From contig NZ_KE386795.1 of assembly GCF_000428745.1 (NCBI RefSeq), forward strand, positions 456,692 to 520,691: DNA of 64,000 nucleotides, written 5' to 3'. The notes under the pieces are model-generated. The model was not told where the DNA came from, did not search any database, and saw nothing but the letters and a program-made list of their open reading frames with translations. Made by a program: the position numbers and the translations under genes. This stretch comes from Veillonella magna DSM 19857 (GTDB lineage Bacteria; Bacillota; Negativicutes; Veillonellales; Veillonellaceae). Positions within the stretch are counted from its first letter, which is position 1. Every line of letters begins with the position of its first letter. Below are positions 17,917 through 26,046 of this stretch, one piece after another.

Positions 17917-19509
17917 TTATTTTCTATACGCATGTTTAAAGTCCACGGTTCCCAGTATTGACCAATTATATCCATCAATAGCTTCGTTTGCCACATAAGG
18001 CGTAGTCGTGAAATAAATAGGAATAATCAGTGATTCATCGAACATCATTTTCTCTGCTTCGTGCATAAGCGCCATGCGCTCGCCTACATCCGTTGTGGCA
18101 TGAACACGGTCCATCAATGCATTATAAGCCTCACTGTGGTATTGCGCATCATTGGCCGGATCGGAGAATACGTCAAAGAAGGTTTGCGGATCCGCATAGT
18201 CACCGATCCAAGATGCTCGCGCTACCTGATAGTGCCCGGCTTCACGGTTGGCCATAAATACTTTTGTTTCCTGATTCTGTAACGACACATCCAGACCTAA
18301 TTCATTACTCCATACGGCTTGAATTGCCTCAGCAATGGCTTTATGCATTTCATTCGTGTTGTACAAAATCGTAATCGGCGGTACCGGATGGCCGGGACCG
18401 TAGCCGGCCTCTGCTAATAGCGCTTTTGCTTCTTCTACATTTTTGGAAACTAAATTACCGCCTTCATGGCGAAAATCTTGTCCTGTTGCTTCGTTCGTAA
18501 GTCCCGGCGGTACAAAGGCAAAGGCCGGAATTTTACCGCCATGTACAATCGTGTCGACAATTGCTTTGCGGTCGATAACCATAGACAATGCACGCCGTAC
18601 CTTAGGATTATCAAAAGGAGGCGCTGTCACATTGTACACATAATAGTAGGTGCCCAATGAAGGTTTTACTTTAAACAAACCTGCCTTTGTCAATCGTTGT
18701 TGATCGGCTACCGGCGGCTCCGTCGTCATGTCCGCTGCCCCGCCTTCCACTAAAGTAAGGCGCGTACTCTGTGATTCGCTGACAGGCCACTCCATTGATT
18801 TCAATCGCACTGCCTTAGCATCCCAATAGGTTTCGTTCTTTACAAAATCCAACTCTGCATTATGCTGCCATTTAGTGAGTATAAACGGACCATTGCCTAC
18901 AATAGTTTTAGCATCGGTTGCCCATGTATCGGGGTGCGCTTCTACTATATCCTGCCGTACCGGATAGTACGCGTGAAATGCGGTAAGCCCGATAAAATAA
19001 GCTGCCGGTGCTTCCAACCGCACCACTAACGTCCTATCGTCAACAGCTGTTACCCCTACATCTGCTGCGGTTGCTTTTTCCGTATTGTACGCTTCGCCGT
19101 TTTTAATAACATATAACATATATGCATTGGAGGCGGCAACATCCGGATTTAATACGCGCTTCCAAGCATATTCAAAATCATGAGCCGTCAAAGGCTTGCC
19201 GTCGGACCAGGTAAGGCCTTCACGCAGCCGGAAGGTGTAAGTCATTCCATCATCGGATACCGTCCAACTTTCAGCAGCAGCCGGCTCCGGCAAATCCTTA
19301 GCATTCAGACGCGTAAGGCCTTCAAAGATAGCCAGCTCCACATCCGACTCAGGCAATGTTGATGACTTAGCCGGATCCAATGTAGATGGCTCTTGCTCCA
19401 GTGCAAAACGCAGGGAATCGGGAGCAATGTCACTGCTGCGACCGCATCCTCCAAGAAGCAGCGCCGTTGCCAACAGCATAGTTGCCACTAATTGCCACCA
19501 TTTCTTCAT
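17917..19509 (-). CDS. oppA: Oligopeptide ABC transporter binding lipoprotein
   Basis: A signal peptide with lipobox LLLGGC near residue 20 leads into a family 5 solute-binding protein: FALEQEPSTLDPAKS, TYTFRLREGLTWSDGKPL, FEYAWKRVLNPD and the ligand cleft regions. At 530 residues it is of the usual length. It should be anchored outside the cytoplasmic membrane and deliver peptides to OppBC. The start at 19509 follows GGGAGGT; an ATG two codons earlier lies too close. OppA/MppA relatives can bind murein tripeptides, which fits ldcA next to it. Confidence 0.92.
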   Translation of the reverse strand: MKKWWQLVATMLLATALLLGGCGRSSDIAPDSLRFALEQEPSTLDPAKSSTLPESDVELAIFEGLTRLNAKDLPEPAAAESWTVSDDGMTYTFRLREGLTWSDGKPLTAHDFEYAWKRVLNPDVAASNAYMLYVIKNGEAYNTEKATAADVGVTAVDDRTLVVRLEAPAAYFIGLTAFHAYYPVRQDIVEAHPDTWATDAKTIVGNGPFILTKWQHNAELDFVKNETYWDAKAVRLKSMEWPVSESQSTRLTLVEGGAADMTTEPPVADQQRLTKAGLFKVKPSLGTYYYVYNVTAPPFDNPKVRRALSMVIDRKAIVDTIVHGGKIPAFAFVPPGLTNEATGQDFRHEGGNLVSKNVEEAKALLAEAGYGPGHPVPPITILYNTNEMHKAIAEAIQAVWSNELGLDVSLQNQETKVFMANREAGHYQVARASWIGDYADPQTFFDVFSDPANDAQYHSEAYNALMDRVHATTDVGERMALMHEAEKMMFDESLIIPIYFTTTPYVANEAIDGYNWSILGTVDFKHAYRK

Positions 19510-19526
19510 AATCATACCTCCCAGAG

Positions 19527-20348
19527 TCACACGGGTAATTTTTCTTCAATAAATGCTTTACAACATCGTCCCATACGCGCTGTTAGCTGAATGGCTTCAT
19601 CATTATCCATATTTGAAATGAGAACAACCAAACCAAAGTTGCCATTCATCAGCGGCAGTATCCCACCATCGTGTTCCACTCTATCAAGACAACCTGTCTT
19701 ATGATGAAACGGTACTTCTTCGCCCCAATGAAACGGAAGCTTATCCCGAAATTGTTGACGGCCCAATATTTGCCACATTTCGTGGCCGCCTACGGATTGT
19801 TCCCGTATTTGGAAAATAGCATCCAACAATACAATCATATCGTAGGCAGTAGTGACATTCTCTTCGCCGCGTGCCGCCGCTGCCGTATCCATCATATATC
19901 GTTTCAAGCTTGTCTTTGCCGCACCATACTTTTTAGCAGTGTCATTAATAAAGGTCATGCCCAGTGTACGAATTAACAAATTGGTTGCCCAATTATCACT
20001 GAGCACCATCATTAAGCGGCAAAGCTCCAACACGGAAAATGTATGATTTCCCTGCAACTCCTGTAATGCACCGCCGCCTTCAACGCGCGGTGTCGCCGTC
20101 AATGCAATTTGATCGGTCAAAGCCAACTTCTGCTGCGACACAGCTTCAAATACGGAAAGCATAATTAAAATTTTTATCATACTGGCCGATGCATGAACAG
20201 TATCTTCGTTGCGCGCTACCACATAGCGCACCGGCTCGTCGTCATTATGAATGGTCACCATATATGATATCGTTGCCTGCGGAGCATATTCTTTGATTAT
20301 GTCATCCAACTCTGTTTGCAGCCCTTTTCCGGCTAACATACATTCCAT
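19527..20348 (-). CDS. Class A beta-lactamase-like serine hydrolase, apparently cytosolic
   Basis: The penicillin-recognising fold is shown by S56-M-I-K59 (SxxK), S117-D-N119 (SDN) and K217-T-G219 (KTG) in the right order and spacing for class A enzymes. There is no signal peptide, and the position equal to the deacylating Glu166 appears to be Met152 in RYMMD. These features argue against an effective drug-hydrolysing role and for a peptidase or transferase acting on peptides inside the cell. It lies in the opp operon between oppF and oppA. The family is certain; the function is not. Confidence 0.75.
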   Translation of the reverse strand: MECMLAGKGLQTELDDIIKEYAPQATISYMVTIHNDDEPVRYVVARNEDTVHASASMIKILIMLSVFEAVSQQKLALTDQIALTATPRVEGGGALQELQGNHTFSVLELCRLMMVLSDNWATNLLIRTLGMTFINDTAKKYGAAKTSLKRYMMDTAAAARGEENVTTAYDMIVLLDAIFQIREQSVGGHEMWQILGRQQFRDKLPFHWGEEVPFHHKTGCLDRVEHDGGILPLMNGNFGLVVLISNMDNDEAIQLTARMGRCCKAFIEEKLPV

Positions 20349-20358
20349 ATCCTCACTC

Positions 20359-21309
20359 CTATCTTTTCCAGCACGCTACTCTGTGAACATCATTGCCCGT
20401 TAACTGCGGCCATGCTTCCATGCACCGTTCCTCCTTCTCGGGACAGCGCGAAGCAAAGGGACAACCCTTTGGTTTTTGTAGAGGGCTCGGCACTTCACCT
20501 TGCGGTACCGGACCGATGGGCATTCGCGGTGCAATAGGTTGATGCAGACGTATCAACGCTTGTGTATAGGGATGTAACGGATGATTATATAGCTCATCCG
20601 TTGTTCCTTCTTCCACCACATACCCTAAATACATGACCGCAATGCGATGGCTCAGATAACGTACCATGGATAAATCGTGTGAAATAAACACATAGGAAAT
20701 ATTAGTATCGGTCTGCAGTCGCTCCAGTAACGTAATAATTTGCACCTGAATTGATACATCTAATGCCGAAATAGGCTCATCACAAATAATACAAGACGGA
20801 TTGCTGATTAAGGCCCGTGCAATTCCCACACGCTGTCGCTGCCCGCCGCTGAACTCATGGGGATAGCGCTCGCTGTATGACGGTCGTAATCCAACTTGCT
20901 CCAATATGCCTCTAATTCGCTCACTGCGCACTGTTGCTTCTTTCACTCCCATACGCCGTAACGGCTCTTCCAAGGTCTGTCGCACCGTCATGCGCGGATT
21001 TAGCGATGCATAGGGATCCTGAAATACCATTTGAAAGGTATGATGTAACGTCTTCCGCGCCGTTTCCGTGTCTATCAGCTGATTACCGACGCGAAGTGTA
21101 CCCGACGTCGGCGCATATAATCCCATTAGAACACGACCGAACGTAGATTTACCACACCCCGATTCGCCAACAATGCCCAATGTTTCCCCCGGAGCTTGCT
21201 GCAAGGAAATACCGTTTAATGCATATACGGTTTTTTCTTTACCCGAGAATATACCACCCGGTGTATTAAACTCCTTGGTAATTCCCTCCGTTTGCCATAT
21301 ATAATCCAT
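20359..21309 (-). CDS. oppF: Oligopeptide ABC transporter ATPase OppF
   Basis: ATPase subunit with Walker A GESGCGKSTF, signature FSGGQRQRVGIARAL, Walker B CIICDEPISALD and the C-terminal oligopeptide-transporter extension with a cysteine cluster (GCPFASRCPEKEERC) that can hold an iron-sulfur cluster in this family. It pairs with OppD. The gene abuts oppD with no gap and precedes the serine hydrolase. Confidence 0.95.
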   Translation of the reverse strand: MDYIWQTEGITKEFNTPGGIFSGKEKTVYALNGISLQQAPGETLGIVGESGCGKSTFGRVLMGLYAPTSGTLRVGNQLIDTETARKTLHHTFQMVFQDPYASLNPRMTVRQTLEEPLRRMGVKEATVRSERIRGILEQVGLRPSYSERYPHEFSGGQRQRVGIARALISNPSCIICDEPISALDVSIQVQIITLLERLQTDTNISYVFISHDLSMVRYLSHRIAVMYLGYVVEEGTTDELYNHPLHPYTQALIRLHQPIAPRMPIGPVPQGEVPSPLQKPKGCPFASRCPEKEERCMEAWPQLTGNDVHRVACWKR

Positions 21310-22368
21310 CTATTTCACCTCCGGACGATACAGCCAGCATGAGACTTGATGCGGACACTCCCTTGTTTGTTGATGCTCCCGAACATGCTGTACCCTCTCT
21401 CTTTTTGAATATTCATCAGATACATTACTGTTTGTCGGCGTTATTCGAGCGCAAATGCGCATTGCTTTATGACAACGTGGATGAAAAGCACAACCTGTTG
21501 GCATGTGATAGCTATCCGGCGGTTGCCCTTCTATAGCAGTTAGCCTACCGTCGGTCGCACTTTCCGGCAAGGAAGACAGCAATCCCTGCAAGTAGGGGTG
21601 TGCCGGCGAAGTTAAGACGGTTTCAATACTACCTTCCTCTATAATAGTTCCCGCATACATAACAGCAACGCGATCACATAAACGGGCTATGACGCGCAGA
21701 TTATGTGAGATAATAATCATCCCCATCCCCTCTTCGCGGACTAACTTCTGCAAGAGTAATAAGATTTGCGCTTCCGTTGTCACATCTAATGCTGTCGTTG
21801 GTTCGTCTGCCAATATAATTTTCGGTTTACCTGCCAGCGCCATAGCAATCACCACGCGCTGTCGCATACCACCGCTTAACTCATGCGGATATTGATTACG
21901 GCGCCGTTCCGGTTCGGGGATTCCCACCTGTCGCAATAAATGAATCACCTCTTCCGCAATCCCTTCCGTCATTGCCCCCTTCTGATCCGATCTGCGCCGC
22001 TTCTGACGTAGCCGAATCACTTCTTCCAATTGCTTGCCAATAGTTACGATAGGATTTAACGCCGTCATGGGGTCCTGAAAGACCATGGCTATGTCCGTTC
22101 CCCGTAAGGTACGCCAATCACTTTCCGTAAAAGACCGGCAGTCATGCCCCAGTACCGTATGCTCTGCCGCCTCTACCGTTGTAATAGCTGTAGGCCAAAG
22201 CCCCATCATCGCCTGTACCGTTACGGATTTACCACAGCCCGACTCACCGACGATGCCCAAAATCTCACCGGCCGCCAACCGAAGTGATACATCACGCACC
22301 GCCTGCACCGGACCGTTGAAGGTAGAAAAAGTAACATGCAATCCTTTTACACGTACAATATCACTCAT
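21310..22368 (-). CDS. oppD: Oligopeptide ABC transporter ATPase OppD
   Basis: ATPase subunit with Walker A GESGCGKSVT, signature LSGGMRQRVVIAMAL, Walker B IILADEPTTALD and the oligopeptide C-terminal extension with CAFHPRCHKAMRIC. The 352-residue length fits OppD/DppD. The start overlaps the oppC stop by four bases, which indicates coupled translation. Confidence 0.95.
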   Translation of the reverse strand: MSDIVRVKGLHVTFSTFNGPVQAVRDVSLRLAAGEILGIVGESGCGKSVTVQAMMGLWPTAITTVEAAEHTVLGHDCRSFTESDWRTLRGTDIAMVFQDPMTALNPIVTIGKQLEEVIRLRQKRRRSDQKGAMTEGIAEEVIHLLRQVGIPEPERRRNQYPHELSGGMRQRVVIAMALAGKPKIILADEPTTALDVTTEAQILLLLQKLVREEGMGMIIISHNLRVIARLCDRVAVMYAGTIIEEGSIETVLTSPAHPYLQGLLSSLPESATDGRLTAIEGQPPDSYHMPTGCAFHPRCHKAMRICARITPTNSNVSDEYSKRERVQHVREHQQTRECPHQVSCWLYRPEVK

Positions 22369-23270
22369 TTTGTACCTCCTTCCTTCGGATCCAGCGCACT
22401 GCGCAAACCATCGCCAAAAAAGGTAAAGCCTAACATGGTAATGCCAATAGCCAATGCAGGAAACAACAGTTGATACGGATACGAACGCATCGAATTAATA
22501 CCTTCTGCCGCTAACACACCCCAACTGGCCATAGGTGCATTAACACCAAGCCCGATAAAACTCAAAAAAGCTTCTGTAAAAATAGCCTCCGGAATTGCCA
22601 GTGTCATAGTAATAATAATCGGTCCCATACAGTTAGGTAGAATGTGGCGGAACAAGACTGTCATAGGTGATGCTCCCATAGAACGCGCCGCCAACACATA
22701 TTCTTCTTCTTTCAATTTAATAATTTGACTTCGCACAATACGTGCCATAGTCAACCAATACGCAATACCGAGAGCAATAAAAATAGATGTTAATCCCGGT
22801 GATAACACAACCATCAATAAAATAACATACAGCAACAATGGGATGCCGTATAAAATATCTACGATAGACATCATCAAGCGATCGACACGTCCACCCAAAT
22901 AACCGGCCACCCCACCGTACACTACGCCGATAACCAGATTGATAGCCGCTGCAACGAAACCGACCGCTAAGGAAATACGCGCTCCGTACAAAACGCGAGT
23001 ATATAAATCACGGCCCAGCGTATCCGTGCCAAACCAATGACTGGCAGACGGTCCTTGATTTGCTTCCAGTAAATTTTGTTGCGCATAGGTATACGGCGAA
23101 AGCCACGGTCCGATAATGGCGGCTACAATCATAATACAAACAATGATCATACCTAATACAGCTAACTTATTTGCTTTTAACCGTTGCCACGGGCCGGGTC
23201 GTGTGATAAGCTCAGCCGATTCATCACAACGCATTGGCTGCAACGGTAAAAAATCTTCCTTGCTATACAT
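22365..23270 (-). CDS. oppC: Oligopeptide ABC transporter permease OppC
   Basis: An inner membrane permease with about six membrane spans, an N-terminal OppC-type soluble stretch, HWFGTDTLGRDLYTRVLYGAR and the ATPase-contact EAA loop AARSMGASPMTVLFRHILPN. The ATG at 23270 with AGGAGG ten bases upstream is chosen; a GTG at 23279 is too close to that site. Length is 301 residues. Confidence 0.94.
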   Translation of the reverse strand: MYSKEDFLPLQPMRCDESAELITRPGPWQRLKANKLAVLGMIIVCIMIVAAIIGPWLSPYTYAQQNLLEANQGPSASHWFGTDTLGRDLYTRVLYGARISLAVGFVAAAINLVIGVVYGGVAGYLGGRVDRLMMSIVDILYGIPLLLYVILLMVVLSPGLTSIFIALGIAYWLTMARIVRSQIIKLKEEEYVLAARSMGASPMTVLFRHILPNCMGPIIITMTLAIPEAIFTEAFLSFIGLGVNAPMASWGVLAAEGINSMRSYPYQLLFPALAIGITMLGFTFFGDGLRSALDPKEGGTK

Positions 23271-23271
23271 A

Positions 23272-24201
23272 TTAATCACGCCTCCTTCCTACGGTAACGC
23301 GCGGATCGATAAGAGGATAAACAATATCCACTAACAAATTAAACGCCACTACCAAAGCACTGTAGAACATCGTAACCCCGAGGATAACCGTATAATCACG
23401 ATTGTAAATAGAGGTGACAAAATATTTACCCAAACCGGGAATGGCAAAAATAGTTTCTACGATAAAGCTGCCTGTAAACAAAGCCGCTGCCAACGGTCCG
23501 ATATAGGTAATAACCGGAAGAATCGCATTACCCAGTGCATGATGCCATACAATCTGAAATTGACTTAGCCCTTTGGCTCTGGCTGTTTTAATATATTCCT
23601 GCTGTAGTACTTCGATCATGGTAGTTCTGGTAAGGCGCGCAATAAATGCCATCGGCTGTGCTGCCAATGTAAGGATTGGTAATACCATATAGGACGGCCC
23701 CTTCCACAAGGCTACCGGAAAAATGGGCCATACAAATCCCAACCAATAGACAAGTACAGCGCCGATAATGAAGGTAGGTACGGATATACCTAATGTTGAA
23801 AAAAACGTCACGCCGTAATCAATCCAAGAGTTGGGTCGTAATGCGCTGATAACACCGGCTATTACACCGCCTACGAGCGCCACCACCAATGCACCAAAGC
23901 CCAGCTGTGCCGATACGGGAAAGGATTCCGCGACAATATCATTTACGCTGCGACCGATATATTTATAAGACGGTCCCAAATCACCCTTAACAATCTGTCC
24001 CATGTACTCCGTATACTGTTGCCACACCGGTCTGTCCAAATGATAGGTAGCTTCTATACTCGCCTTAATTTGCGGAGGCAATTTCTTTTCTTCCGTAAAA
24101 GGACCGCCGGGGATAGCATGCATTAATAAAAAAGTAATGGTTATGATAGCCCACATGACTACTATCGCACCGGTCAATCGTTTAACCAAGTACATACCCA
24201 T
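23272..24201 (-). CDS. oppB: Oligopeptide ABC transporter permease OppB
   Basis: Permease with about six membrane spans, starting MGMYLVKRLTGAIVVMW, and containing the EAA loop TARAKGLSQFQIVWHHALGN and GSFIVETIFAIPGLGKYF. I take the ATG at 24201 after GGAGAG; upstream in-frame starts overlap that site. It is the first gene of the eight-gene opp-ldcA-M20 operon. A TATAAT-like box lies near 24262-24267, but no good -35 is visible. Confidence 0.93.
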   Translation of the reverse strand: MGMYLVKRLTGAIVVMWAIITITFLLMHAIPGGPFTEEKKLPPQIKASIEATYHLDRPVWQQYTEYMGQIVKGDLGPSYKYIGRSVNDIVAESFPVSAQLGFGALVVALVGGVIAGVISALRPNSWIDYGVTFFSTLGISVPTFIIGAVLVYWLGFVWPIFPVALWKGPSYMVLPILTLAAQPMAFIARLTRTTMIEVLQQEYIKTARAKGLSQFQIVWHHALGNAILPVITYIGPLAAALFTGSFIVETIFAIPGLGKYFVTSIYNRDYTVILGVTMFYSALVVAFNLLVDIVYPLIDPRVTVGRRRD

Positions 24202-24373
24202 TCGTTTCACTCTCCTCATCTTGGTAATGCTCTGATACTTTTAGTTTTTACTATTGTACCATATTATAGAACATTATCATCCTAGCTTTATCAAGCACCT
24301 CTCATGTATACATTATGCGTTTTGTGTCGCCTGCGTCTTGCATCTGTCCTCTCTTGAATTTTCTTTCTGTATA

Positions 24374-24402
24374 TTTACCGTTGGCATCAATTCTCCTATA
24401 AT
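24374..24402 (+). promoter_or_regulatory. Promoter of the ECF S-component gene
   Basis: TTTACC (24374-24379), 17 bases, then a perfect TATAAT (24397-24402), about 30 bases before the start codon. Confidence 0.6.
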
Positions 24403-24433
24403 AGCAACATGCCTAATAAAGGAGGTCGTATAT

Positions 24434-24949
24434 ATGAATCTATCTGTTCGTGATATCGTTTATATCGGTGTTCTTTCCGCACTATGCGCCATCGCCACAT
24501 CAATATTAATTCCCTTACCCAATGGCGGCATGGTCCACCTTGGATCAGCGGCACTCTTCACCATCGGTGCTCTGTTCGGCGGAATGTACGGAGCCTTGGC
24601 AGGTGCCATCGGTTCGGCCCTGTTCGATCTTGTTATGGGGCACTCCGCCTATACTCTTTTTTCTATCGTAATTAAAGGCCTTGCCGGATTATTTGTAGGA
24701 CTTATATTGGTAGGTATGCGTCCCCGTCCCTTTTATCAACTCACCTATAGCCTGGGAAAGCTTATCCTGGCTCTTATCATCGGTTCCGTTTGGACTGCCT
24801 TTGGATATTGGATTGCTTGGGCCTATGTTCTCAACAGTATGGCGGCAGCCACCATCCGTTTACCCGCTTCTTTTCTCACCAGCGGTGTAGGTTGTGTCAT
24901 CACCTTATTTCTAGTGCGCGCCATATTGCGACAGTTCAAAAAACATTGA
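24434..24949 (+). CDS. ECF transporter S component
   Basis: This 171-residue membrane protein has about five or six hydrophobic segments and starts MNLSVRDIVYIGVLSALCAI. The GMVHLGSAALFTIGALFGG and GALAGAIGSALFDL stretches match vitamin-type S components of the DUF1393-like group. It would bind a vitamin or precursor and work with a shared EcfA/EcfT module, which is not in this window. The substrate cannot be named from sequence; pyrimidine or thiamine precursors are possible given the ThiW gene elsewhere in the window. GGAGGT precedes the ATG. One of few plus-strand genes. Confidence 0.78.
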   Translation: MNLSVRDIVYIGVLSALCAIATSILIPLPNGGMVHLGSAALFTIGALFGGMYGALAGAIGSALFDLVMGHSAYTLFSIVIKGLAGLFVGLILVGMRPRPFYQLTYSLGKLILALIIGSVWTAFGYWIAWAYVLNSMAAATIRLPASFLTSGVGCVITLFLVRAILRQFKKH

Positions 24950-25000
24950 TACAGTTCAAAAACCATCAATCGTTAATTTCTATTTAAATGTATAGCCATT

Positions 25001-25105
25001 ACAGATAGTAATTGCCGATTATGTATCCCATGACAGTAATTGCTAGGTATACTATGACTGTAATTGCTAGGTATACTATGACAGTAATTGCCGGTCATAG
25101 TATAC
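25001..25105. repeat. 24-bp tandem repeats with a terminal hairpin
   Basis: Two near-identical 24-bp units (25031-25054 and 25055-25078, TGACAGTAATTGCTAGGTAT plus ACTA) are followed by a partial third (25079-25098) and preceded by a degenerate copy near 25001-25024. The end of the block also forms a 12-bp inverted repeat, GTATACTATGAC at 25071-25082 with GTCATAGTATAC at 25094-25105. No open frame uses it. It lies just upstream of the tRNA-Ala promoter. Confidence 0.8.
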
Positions 25106-25145
25106 ACTGTATTATAAATTCTTATTGTGAATACTGCTCTCCCTA

Positions 25146-25174
25146 TTGACACCATTTCATAAATTTAGTATTAT
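25146..25174 (+). promoter_or_regulatory. Promoter of tRNA-Ala
   Basis: TTGACA (25146-25151), 17 bases, TATTAT (25169-25174), with the tRNA starting 16 bases further on. Strong consensus fit. Confidence 0.85.
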
Positions 25175-25189
25175 GTACGAGTAACACAT

Positions 25190-25265
<76 letters not shown>

Positions 25266-25271
25266 TCAGTT

Positions 25272-25316
25272 AAAAAGAACGGTATTGCATATACTTGCAG
25301 TACCGTTCTTTTTTAG
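25272..25316 (+). terminator. Terminator after tRNA-Ala
   Basis: AAAGAACGGTATTGCA pairs with TTGCAGTACCGTTCTTTT apart from one mismatch, followed by a T run; it begins seven bases after the tRNA. Confidence 0.85.
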
Positions 25317-25345
25317 TGCTTATAGGAGTATATAGCCTTTGCACC

Positions 25346-25375
25346 TTGTTTTTCCACGGTTTTATTCGCTATAAT
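25346..25375 (+). promoter_or_regulatory. Promoter of the Doc toxin pair
   Basis: TTGTTT (25346-25351), 18 bases, TATAAT (25370-25375), about 27 bases before the first gene. Confidence 0.55.
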
Positions 25376-25402
25376 AATATTGTAGCAGAAAGGAGATTCT
25401 GT

Positions 25403-25546
25403 ATGAAAAATATAGCATCAGATAAGACCAAGAAAGTAATTATAACAACAAAAAACTCTGAACAATTAGCTAAGAAAGTAAAACTACTATCAGCACAGAT
25501 TCTTAAACGTAACCAAAACTTATATAAAAGATTGGAAAACAGATGA
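25403..25546 (+). CDS. Small basic protein, candidate antitoxin of the Doc toxin
   Basis: A 47-residue, lysine-rich protein starts MKNIASDKTKK after AAGGAGA. It overlaps the downstream Doc-like gene by four bases (ATGA), the arrangement of toxin-antitoxin operons in which the antitoxin comes first. I recognise no antitoxin family from sequence. It is shorter than Phd, and no DNA-binding fold is obvious, so the role is inferred from position only. Confidence 0.6.
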   Translation: MKNIASDKTKKVIITTKNSEQLAKKVKLLSAQILKRNQNLYKRLENR

Positions 25547-25932
25547 CTGAAATTATTCAATTTTTAATAGATGATATCATTGGTTTTCACGAAGAACTCC
25601 AAGCCTCCTCTATTATGAAGTCCGGTATACACAACTATAATTTACTTGAGTCTGCTGTAAATGCCCCTTTCCAAACTTTTGCCGGCGAAGAACTCTACCC
25701 TACGATTTATGACAAAGCAGCTCAATTATGCTATGGACTGGCAAAAAATCATGCTTTCACAGACGGAAATAAGCGCACCGCTTTTCATTCGATGCAGGTT
25801 TATTTGGCTGTTGAAAATATTTCCCTCAATTATACCGATGACGAGGCTGAAGAGTTGATTATCGGGGTAGCTGATGGTTCAATAACAGTGGAAGTTCTCA
25901 AAGAGTGGCTAATACAAAAAAGTTCTGATTAA
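25543..25932 (+). CDS. doc: Doc/Fic-family toxin
   Basis: The 129-residue protein carries the Doc signature H70-A-F-T-D-G-N-K-R78 in the active-site loop, followed by TAFHSMQVYL. Doc proteins phosphorylate elongation factor Tu, unlike Fic proteins, which use a GNGR loop to AMPylate. The N-terminal half is helical, as expected. It is translated with the 47-residue upstream protein and lies beside a tRNA gene, a common site for mobile cargo, although no integrase is visible. Confidence 0.88.
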   Translation: MTEIIQFLIDDIIGFHEELQASSIMKSGIHNYNLLESAVNAPFQTFAGEELYPTIYDKAAQLCYGLAKNHAFTDGNKRTAFHSMQVYLAVENISLNYTDDEAEELIIGVADGSITVEVLKEWLIQKSSD

Positions 25933-25996
25933 TCACTATTAATACTGAATAATATATGTAGAATATATTATTATCTCTGCCATTACAATAAAAGTC

Positions 25997-26046
25997 AAAA
26001 GGCTGTAATAAAATGAGTAAAAAGCTCATTTTATTACAGCCTTTTT
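25997..26046. terminator. Bidirectional terminator between doc and hemW
   Basis: A perfect stem of about 20 bp (AAAAGGCTGTAATAAAATGA with its complement) with A and T tracts at both ends serves the convergent doc and hemW genes. Confidence 0.9.

Noticed and set aside
19527-20348. Acquired antibiotic-resistance beta-lactamase
   Set aside because: No signal peptide, no Glu166 equivalent in line, and embedded in a peptide-transport operon with no mobile element nearby.
25001-25105. Tandem repeats as a CRISPR array
   Set aside because: Units are directly adjacent with no unique spacers, and no cas gene is in the window.
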